Below, one piece after another: positions 57,844 to 64,000 of a stretch of 64,000 nt of DNA. This stretch comes from Streptomyces sp. SCL15-4 (GTDB lineage: Bacteria > Actinomycetota > Actinomycetes > Streptomycetales > Streptomycetaceae). The translations under genes and the position numbers were made by a program. Every line of letters starts with the position of its first letter. Position 1 is the first letter of the stretch. A model generated the notes under the pieces. That model was not told the DNA's origin, did no database searches, and saw only the letters and a list, made by a program, of their open reading frames with translations. Where the stretch lies: the NCBI RefSeq assembly GCF_033366695.1, contig NZ_JAOBTQ010000001.1, positions 6,138,001 through 6,202,000 on the forward strand. Direction: 5' to 3'.

Positions 57844-58575
57844 ATGGCGATCATCGAAACCGAGGCCGCGCTGCACGAAGCGCACCGCGACAACCACACC
57901 CACCGTGATGTCAACGGGGGATGGCTGCGGCCCGCCGTCTTCGGCGCCATGGACGGCCTGGTCTCCAACCTCGCCCTGATGACGGGCGTGGCCGGCGGCT
58001 CGGTGAGCCCGCACACCATTGTCATCACCGGCCTCGCCGGTCTCGCGGCCGGTGCCTTCTCCATGGCGGCCGGCGAGTACACCTCGGTCGCCTCGCAGCG
58101 TGAACTGGTCGAGGCCGAGCTGGATGTCGAACGCCGTGAGCTGCGCCGGCACCCGCAGGACGAGGAGGCGGAGCTGGCCGCGCTGTACGTCGCCCGCGGC
58201 GTCGAGCCGGAGCTGGCCCGGCAGGTCGCCCGGCAGCTGTCCAGCGATCCCGAGCAGGCCCTGGAGATCCACGCCCGCGAGGAGCTGGGCATCGACCCCG
58301 GCGACCTGCCCTCCCCGCTGGTCGCCGCCGTGTCCTCGTTCGGCTCCTTCGCCCTCGGCGCCCTGCTGCCCGTCCTGCCGTTCCTGCTCGGCGCGACCGC
58401 GCTGTGGCCCGCCGTGCTGCTCGCTCTCGCGGGGCTCTTCGCCTGCGGTGCCGTCGTGGCCAAGGTGACCGCGCGGGCCTGGTGGTTCAGCGGTCTGCGG
58501 CAGCTCGCGCTGGGCGGCGCGGCGGCCGGTGTGACGTACGCCCTGGGCAGTCTGTTCGGAACGGCCGTAGGATAG
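57844..58575 (+). CDS. VIT-family (CCC1/VIT1) iron/manganese transporter
   Basis: A 243-residue protein of the VIT1/CCC1 family, which moves Fe2+ or Mn2+ out of the cytoplasm. The first helix region has RPAVFGAMDGLVSNLALMTG near residue 28 with the conserved Asp. A second helix, GAFSMAAGEYTSVASQREL, follows near residue 76. A charged cytoplasmic part (about 95-155, rich in Glu, the metal-binding domain) and three C-terminal helices complete the fold. ATG 57844 follows GGGGG at 57834-57838. A probable iron box overlaps its promoter. Confidence 0.9.
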   Translation: MAIIETEAALHEAHRDNHTHRDVNGGWLRPAVFGAMDGLVSNLALMTGVAGGSVSPHTIVITGLAGLAAGAFSMAAGEYTSVASQRELVEAELDVERRELRRHPQDEEAELAALYVARGVEPELARQVARQLSSDPEQALEIHAREELGIDPGDLPSPLVAAVSSFGSFALGALLPVLPFLLGATALWPAVLLALAGLFACGAVVAKVTARAWWFSGLRQLALGGAAAGVTYALGSLFGTAVG

Positions 58576-58781
58576 GTCGACCGGTACTTATGCGATGGGC
58601 CGCATAAGTACCCGTTACTCACTGGTTTCGACTGCTTTACCACGGGGCATGAGCCGTAAGCGCTGTGGGCAATGACGCCTGCCGCGCGCTCGCGGGGCGG
58701 GCGATGAAGCCCTCCCCGGCCCCCTCGGGCCGCCGGACGCCGATCCGACCGATCCTGTCCGTCACGGTCCCCCCACAGCGT
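58576..58781. other. Non-coding stretch after the VIT gene
   Basis: GTACTTATGC and GCATAAGTAC, at about 58583-58610, form a perfect 10 bp inverted repeat, a probable terminator stem for the VIT gene. No gene is seen in the remainder. Confidence 0.6.
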
Positions 58782-58878
58782 CGCCGTCACCGCACGGCAC
58801 CCGCCGTCCTCGCACGGCACGGCGCCGCCACCGCGCGGCATTCGCCGCGTTCGCGCGGCACCTCCGCCGCCACCGCGG
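58782..58878. repeat. Degenerate 20-21 bp tandem repeat before gltB
   Basis: About four and a half degenerate units start at 58782, 58802, 58822, 58843 and 58864, each of the form CGCCGNCNNCGCRCGGCAN. It lies in the gltB upstream region, 150-250 bp before the start. Confidence 0.7.
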
Positions 58879-58928
58879 CGTCCGCATGCTGGAACGAAGT
58901 ATCCGGTTCCCGGGAACCGCTCCATCAT

Positions 58929-58955
58929 GTAACCTGCACGAAATTTTGATCTCAC
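58929..58955 (+). promoter_or_regulatory. Probable GlnR box before gltB
   Basis: GTAAC (58929-58933), 6 bp, GAAAT (58940-58944), 6 bp, CTCAC (58951-58955) follows the 11-bp spaced GlnR pattern gTnAC-n6-GaAAC. The repeat GATCTCAC occurs at 58948-58955 and 58960-58967. It ends 75 bp before the gltB start. Control by nitrogen is inferred. Confidence 0.55.
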
Positions 58956-59030
58956 CGTAGATCTCACGCAGAGGGCCAACGTCGTCCCTCGGCACCTGCC
59001 ACATGCCATATGACGACGACGGGAGAGCCG

Positions 59031-62000
59031 ATGCGTACGCCGCGCCAGCCGTCCCAGCACTCCACGAACGGCCGAAACTGGTCGTTCATGGATGCTCGCC
59101 CTGCTGCGCAGGGTATGTACGACCCCCGCAACGAACACGACGCCTGCGGCGTCGGTTTCGTCGCCACCCTCACCGGCGAGGCCTCCCACACCCTGGTCGA
59201 GCAGGCACTCACCGTCCTGCGCAACCTGGAGCACCGCGGCGCCACCGGCTCCGAGCCGGACTCCGGCGACGGCGCGGGCATCCTCTCCCAGGTGCCGGAC
59301 GCCTTCCTCCGTGAGGTGGCCGGATTCGACCTTCCCGCGGCCGGTTCCTATGCGGTAGGCATCGCCTTCCTGCCGGAGGAGGGCGCCGAGGACGCCGTCT
59401 CGCATATCGAGACGATCGCCGCCGAGGAGGGCCTGACCGTCCTCGGCTGGCGCGCGGTCCCGGTCGCCCCGGAGCTGCTGGGCGCCACCGCCCGCTCCAC
59501 CATGCCGGTGTTCCGGCAGGTGTTCGTCACCGACGGCGCCAGCGAGGGCATCGCCCTGGACCGCAAGGCGTTCGGCCTGCGCAAGCGCGCCGAGCGCGAG
59601 GCCGGGGTCTACTTCCCCTCGCTGTCCGCGCGGACCATCGTCTACAAGGGCATGCTGACCACCGGCCAGCTCGAACCCTTCTTCCCGGACCTGTCCGACC
59701 GCCGCTTCGCCTCCGCGATCGCGCTCGTGCACTCCCGGTTCTCCACGAACACCTTCCCGTCGTGGCCGCTGGCACACCCGTACCGGTTCGTCGCGCACAA
59801 CGGTGAGATCAACACCGTCAAGGGCAACCGCAACTGGATGGTGGCCCGCGAGTCCCAGCTGGTCTCCGACCTGTTCGGCCCGCAGGACAAGCTGGACCGC
59901 CTCTTCCCGGTCTGCACCCCGGACGCCTCCGACTCCGCCTCCTTCGACGAGGTCCTGGAGCTGCTGCACCTCGGCGGCCGTTCGCTGCCGCACTCGGTGC
60001 TGATGATGATCCCGGAGGCGTGGGAGAACCACGTCTCCATGGACCCGGCCCGGCGCGCGTTCTACCAGTACCACTCCACGATGATGGAGCCCTGGGACGG
60101 CCCCGCCTGCGTCACCTTCACCGACGGCACCCAGGTCGGCGCCGTGCTCGACCGCAACGGCCTGCGCCCCGGCCGCTACTGGGTCACCGAGGACGGCCTC
60201 GTCGTCCTCGGCTCCGAGGTCGGCGTCCTCGACATCGACCCGGCCAAGGTCGTCCGCAAGGGCCGCCTCCAGCCCGGCCGGATGTTCCTCGTCGACACCG
60301 CCGAGCACCGCATCATCGAGGACGACGAGATCAAGGCGTCCCTCGCGGCCGAGAAGCCCTACGCCGAGTGGGTGGAGGCCGGCGAGATCGAGCTGAGCGA
60401 CCTGCCCGAGCGCGAGCACATCGTCCACACCCACGCCTCGGTCACCCGCCGCCAGCAGACCTTCGGCTACACCGAGGAAGAGCTGCGCGTCATCCTCGCC
60501 CCGATGGCCCGCACCGCCGCCGAGCCGATCGGCTCCATGGGCACGGACTCGCCGATCGCGGCCCTGTCCGAGCGCCCGCGGCTGCTCTTCGACTACTTCA
60601 CCCAGCTGTTCGCGCAGGTCACCAACCCGCCGCTGGACGCGATCCGCGAGGAGCTGGTCACCTCCCTGCGCAGCTCGCTCGGCCCGCAGGGCAACCTGCT
60701 GGAGCCGACCGCCGCCTCCTGCCGGTCCGTCGTCCTGCCCTTCCCGGTGATCGACAACGACGAGCTGGCCAAGCTCATCCACATCAACGCCGACGGCGAC
60801 ATGCCCGGCTTCAAGGCCGGCACGCTCTCCGGCCTGTACCGGGTCTCCGGCGGCGGCGACGCCCTCGCCGCCCGCATCGAGGAGATCTGCGCCGAGGCCG
60901 ACGCCGCCATCGAGAACGGCGCCCGGCTGATCGTCCTGTCCGACCGCCACTCCGACGCCGAGCACGCGCCGATCCCGTCGCTGCTGCTCACCGCGGCCGT
61001 CCACCACCACCTCATCCGCACCAAGCAGCGCACCCACGTGGGCCTGCTGGTCGAGGCCGGCGACGTCCGCGAGGTCCACCACGTCGCCCTGCTCATCGGC
61101 TACGGCGCCGCCGCCGTCAACCCGTACCTGGCGATGGAGTCGGTGGAGGACCTGCTGCGCGCGGGCACGTTCCTCAACGGCCTCGAGCCCGAGCAGGCCA
61201 TCAAGAACCTGATCTACGCCCTCGGCAAGGGCGTGCTGAAGGTCATGTCCAAGATGGGCATCTCCACCGTCGCCTCCTACCGCGGCGCCCAGGTCTTCGA
61301 GGCCGTCGGCCTGGACGAGGGCTTCGTGACGAAGTACTTCAACGGCACCGCCACCAAGATCGGCGGCGTCGGCATCGACGTCATCGCCCGGGAGGTCGCC
61401 GCCCGCCACGCCAAGGCCTACCCGGCCTCCGGCATCGCCCCGGCGCACCGCGCGCTGGACATCGGCGGCGAGTACCAGTGGCGCCGCGAGGGCGAACCGC
61501 ACCTGTTCGACCCGGACACGGTCTTCCGCCTCCAGCACTCCACGCGGACCGGCCGCTACGACATCTTCAAGAAGTACACCTCCCGGGTGAACGAGCAGTC
61601 CGAGCGCCTGATGACGCTGCGCGGCCTGTTCGGCTTCAAGTCCGGCCGCGCGCCGATCCCGGTCGACGAGGTCGAGCCGGTGAGCGAGATCGTCAAGCGG
61701 TTCTCCACCGGCGCCATGTCGTACGGCTCCATCTCCAAGGAGGCGCACGAGACCCTCGCCATCGCCATGAACCAGCTGGGCGGCAAGTCCAACACCGGTG
61801 AGGGCGGCGAGGACGCGGAGCGCCTGTACGACCCCGCGCGGCGCAGTGCCATCAAGCAGGTCGCCTCCGGCCGCTTCGGCGTGACCTCCGAGTACCTGGT
61901 CAACGCGGACGACATCCAGATCAAGATGGCCCAGGGCGCCAAGCCCGGCGAAGGCGGCCAGCTGCCCGGCCACAAGGTCTACCCGTGGGTCGCCAGGACC

Positions 62001-63626
62001 CGGCACTCGACGCCGGGCGTCGGCCTGATCTCCCCGCCGCCGCACCACGACATCTACTCCATCGAGGACCTGGCCCAGCTGATCCACGACCTGAAGAACG
62101 CGAACCCGCGGGCGCGGGTCCACGTGAAGCTGGTCTCCGAGGTCGGCGTCGGCACGGTCGCGGCCGGTGTGTCCAAGGCGCACGCGGACGTGGTGCTGAT
62201 CTCCGGCCACGACGGCGGCACCGGCGCCTCCCCGCTGACCTCCCTCAAGCACGCGGGCGGTCCCTGGGAGCTGGGTCTGGCCGAGACGCAGCAGACGCTG
62301 CTGCTGAACGGGCTGCGCGACCGGATCGTCGTCCAGACCGACGGCCAGCTGAAGACCGGCCGGGACGTGGTCATCGCCGCCCTGCTCGGCGCCGAGGAGT
62401 TCGGGTTCGCGACCGCCCCGCTCGTCGTCTCCGGCTGCGTGATGATGCGCGTGTGCCACCTGGACACCTGTCCGGTCGGCATCGCCACCCAGAACCCGGT
62501 GCTGCGCGACCGCTTCGCCGGCAAGGCCGAGTACGTGGTGAACTTCTTCAAGTTCATCGCCGAGGAGGTCCGCGAACTGCTGGCCGAGCTGGGCTTCCGC
62601 TCCATCGAGGAGGCCGTCGGCCACGCCGAGGTGCTGGACGTCGAGCGCGCGGTCGGCCACTGGAAGGCGCAGGGCCTGGACCTGGAGCCGCTGTTCCACG
62701 TGCCGGACCTGCCCGAGGGCGCCGTTCGCCACCAGATCGCCGCCCAGGACCACGGCCTGGAGAAGGCCCTGGACAACGAGCTGATCAAGCTCGCCGCCGA
62801 CGCCCTGGCCGCGGACGACGCGACCGAGGCCCAGCCGGTGCGCGCGCAGGTCGCCATCCGCAACATCAACCGCACGGTCGGCACCATGCTCGGCCACGAG
62901 GTGACGAAGAAGTTCGGCGGGGCGGGCCTGCCCGACGACACCATCGACATCACCTTCACCGGCTCCGCCGGCCAGTCCTTCGGCGCGTTCCTGCCGCGCG
63001 GCGTCACGCTGCGCCTGGAGGGCGACGCCAACGACTACGTCGGCAAGGGCCTGTCCGGCGGCCGGATCGTCGTCCGCCCGGACCGGGCCGCCGACCACCT
63101 CGCCGAGTACTCGACCATCGCGGGCAACACCATCGCCTACGGCGCCACCGCCGGCGAGCTGTTCCTGCGCGGCCGCACCGGTGAGCGGTTCTGCGTCCGC
63201 AACTCCGGCGCGCTGGTCGTCTCCGAGGGCGTGGGCGACCACGGCTGCGAGTACATGACCGGCGGTCACGCGGTCGTCCTCGGCCCGACCGGCCGCAACT
63301 TCGCGGCCGGTATGTCCGGCGGCATCGCCTACGTCGTCGACCTCGACCGCGACAACGTCAACGCCGGCAACGCCGGTGCGATCGAGGCGCTGGACGAGAC
63401 GGACAAGCAGTGGCTGCACGACGTGGTGCGCCGCCACGCCGAGGAGACCGGCTCGACCGTCGCCGCGAAGCTGCTGGCCGACTGGGAGACGGCCGCGGAG
63501 CGCTTCAGCAAGATCATCCCCAGCACGTACAAGGCAGTGCTCGCCGCCAAGGACGCCGCCGAGCGAGCCGGTCTCTCCGAGACCGAGATCACCGAGAAGA
63601 TGATGGAGGCGGCGATCAATGGCTGA
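59031..63626 (+). CDS. gltB: Glutamate synthase (NADPH) large subunit
   Basis: GltB makes glutamate from glutamine and 2-oxoglutarate. The 1531-residue product has a propeptide ending at Cys39 in [12 protein letters not shown], which becomes the N-terminal glutaminase nucleophile. The amidotransferase domain follows to about 430, then a central domain, the FMN barrel with [18 protein letters not shown], the 3Fe-4S cysteines in [15 protein letters not shown], and a C-terminal beta-helix. ATG 59031 has GGGAGAG just upstream; ATG 59010 lacks a ribosome site. gltD overlaps its stop by 8 nt. Confidence 0.97.
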   Translation: MRTPRQPSQHSTNGRNWSFMDARPAAQGMYDPRNEHDACGVGFVATLTGEASHTLVEQALTVLRNLEHRGATGSEPDSGDGAGILSQVPDAFLREVAGFDLPAAGSYAVGIAFLPEEGAEDAVSHIETIAAEEGLTVLGWRAVPVAPELLGATARSTMPVFRQVFVTDGASEGIALDRKAFGLRKRAEREAGVYFPSLSARTIVYKGMLTTGQLEPFFPDLSDRRFASAIALVHSRFSTNTFPSWPLAHPYRFVAHNGEINTVKGNRNWMVARESQLVSDLFGPQDKLDRLFPVCTPDASDSASFDEVLELLHLGGRSLPHSVLMMIPEAWENHVSMDPARRAFYQYHSTMMEPWDGPACVTFTDGTQVGAVLDRNGLRPGRYWVTEDGLVVLGSEVGVLDIDPAKVVRKGRLQPGRMFLVDTAEHRIIEDDEIKASLAAEKPYAEWVEAGEIELSDLPEREHIVHTHASVTRRQQTFGYTEEELRVILAPMARTAAEPIGSMGTDSPIAALSERPRLLFDYFTQLFAQVTNPPLDAIREELVTSLRSSLGPQGNLLEPTAASCRSVVLPFPVIDNDELAKLIHINADGDMPGFKAGTLSGLYRVSGGGDALAARIEEICAEADAAIENGARLIVLSDRHSDAEHAPIPSLLLTAAVHHHLIRTKQRTHVGLLVEAGDVREVHHVALLIGYGAAAVNPYLAMESVEDLLRAGTFLNGLEPEQAIKNLIYALGKGVLKVMSKMGISTVASYRGAQVFEAVGLDEGFVTKYFNGTATKIGGVGIDVIAREVAARHAKAYPASGIAPAHRALDIGGEYQWRREGEPHLFDPDTVFRLQHSTRTGRYDIFKKYTSRVNEQSERLMTLRGLFGFKSGRAPIPVDEVEPVSEIVKRFSTGAMSYGSISKEAHETLAIAMNQLGGKSNTGEGGEDAERLYDPARRSAIKQVASGRFGVTSEYLVNADDIQIKMAQGAKPGEGGQLPGHKVYPWVARTRHSTPGVGLISPPPHHDIYSIEDLAQLIHDLKNANPRARVHVKLVSEVGVGTVAAGVSKAHADVVLISGHDGGTGASPLTSLKHAGGPWELGLAETQQTLLLNGLRDRIVVQTDGQLKTGRDVVIAALLGAEEFGFATAPLVVSGCVMMRVCHLDTCPVGIATQNPVLRDRFAGKAEYVVNFFKFIAEEVRELLAELGFRSIEEAVGHAEVLDVERAVGHWKAQGLDLEPLFHVPDLPEGAVRHQIAAQDHGLEKALDNELIKLAADALAADDATEAQPVRAQVAIRNINRTVGTMLGHEVTKKFGGAGLPDDTIDITFTGSAGQSFGAFLPRGVTLRLEGDANDYVGKGLSGGRIVVRPDRAADHLAEYSTIAGNTIAYGATAGELFLRGRTGERFCVRNSGALVVSEGVGDHGCEYMTGGHAVVLGPTGRNFAAGMSGGIAYVVDLDRDNVNAGNAGAIEALDETDKQWLHDVVRRHAEETGSTVAAKLLADWETAAERFSKIIPSTYKAVLAAKDAAERAGLSETEITEKMMEAAING

Positions 63627-64000
63627 CCCGAAGGGCTTCCTGAACCACGGCCGTGAGGTCGCCCCGACCCGCCCCGTCGCCGAGCGGGTCAAGGACTGGA
63701 ACGAGGTCTACGTCCCCGGCTCCCTGCTGCCGATCATCAGCAAGCAGGCCAGCCGCTGCATGGACTGCGGCATCCCGTTCTGCCACAACGGCTGTCCGCT
63801 GGGGAACCTGATCCCCGAGTGGAACGACTACGCCTACCGCGAGGACTGGGCCGCCGCCTCCGAGCGGCTGCACGCGACCAACAACTTCCCGGAGTTCACC
63901 GGCCGCCTCTGCCCGGCCCCGTGCGAGTCGGCGTGCGTGCTGGGCATCAACCAGCCGCCGGTCACCATCAAGAACGTCGAGGTCTCGATCATCGACAAGG
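63619..64000 (+). CDS. gltD: Glutamate synthase small subunit (5' part)
   Basis: GltD takes electrons from NADPH through FAD to GltB. Only the first 127 residues lie in the window; the gene runs off its end. It starts [20 protein letters not shown]. The 4Fe-4S cysteines are in [17 protein letters not shown] and in [12 protein letters not shown]. The ATG at 63619 overlaps the gltB stop by 8 nt, so the two subunits are translationally coupled. Confidence 0.96.
   Translation, partial: MADPKGFLNHGREVAPTRPVAERVKDWNEVYVPGSLLPIISKQASRCMDCGIPFCHNGCPLGNLIPEWNDYAYREDWAAASERLHATNNFPEFTGRLCPAPCESACVLGINQPPVTIKNVEVSIIDK

Noticed and set aside
58665..58949. A 94-codon frame between the VIT gene and gltB
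   Set aside because: It runs through the tandem repeat and the GlnR-like box, has no ribosome site and has Arg/Pro/Ser-rich nonsense composition.
57822..63692. A 1956-codon open frame on the minus strand across gltB and its upstream region
   Set aside because: It is an antisense shadow of gltB caused by high G+C codon bias; its product is Val/Gly/Asp/His-rich with no domain, and gltB has full family motifs.

Overview
The window is a 64 kb piece of a Streptomyces chromosome. This is inferred from the very high G+C content, the GTG and occasional TTG starts, the many start codons directly behind a -10 hexamer, and a gene order matching the Streptomyces core. That order runs from the division cluster (ftsZ, sepF, divIVA) through ileS, lspA, dnaE, his, trp and lgt to gltBD. 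The species cannot be named from sequence alone. No prophage, insertion sequence, CRISPR array, rRNA or biosynthetic cluster was seen.

Region 1 (1-10.3 kb) is the end of the division and cell-wall cluster: mraY (3' end), murD, ftsW, murG, ftsQ, ftsZ, pgeF/ylmD, ylmE, sepF, sepG/ylmG and divIVA, all on the + strand and closed by a strong intrinsic terminator. Region 2 (10.3-17.7 kb) holds a divergent tRNA-Ala(GGC)-like element and a minus-strand ileS whose leader is a translational T-box. It then carries a DksA/TraR zinc-finger protein with a histone-H1-like tail, lspA, an RluA-type pseudouridine synthase and an acetyltransferase. Region 3 (17.8-26 kb) has an Na+/H+ antiporter, a mechanosensitive channel, a hydrolase, a Tat-exported PhoD phosphatase, a membrane-anchored DsbA-like protein, a membrane protein and a DUF2252 protein. 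Region 4 (26-38 kb) has dnaE, a small basic protein, an NYN-domain protein, an ABC exporter pair, a membrane protein, ybaK, a LON-domain protein and two poorly characterised minus-strand genes.

Region 5 (38.3-53.3 kb) is amino-acid biosynthesis: hisD-hisC-hisB-(54-aa membrane protein)-hisH-priA-ridA-hisF. An MFS transporter and a TIGR03085 protein separate this from hisI, which is followed by trpE, a Trp-associated membrane protein, two small membrane proteins and trpC-trpM-trpB-trpA. PriA joins the two pathways because it normally serves as both HisA and TrpF. No trpF, trpD or trpG lies here. Region 6 (53.3-64 kb) has a second DsbA-like protein, lgt, a minus-strand ADP-ribosylglycohydrolase/ribokinase pair, a VIT-family iron/manganese transporter behind a probable iron box, and gltB with the first part of gltD behind a probable GlnR site.

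Most protein genes are conserved housekeeping genes. The less expected signals are mainly non-coding: the diverged tRNA-Ala, the ileS T-box with its altered HIGH motif, a perfect operator-like palindrome before hisD and another over the phoD start, the TrpM stop codon inside a repeat hairpin, and regulator boxes before the VIT gene and gltB.
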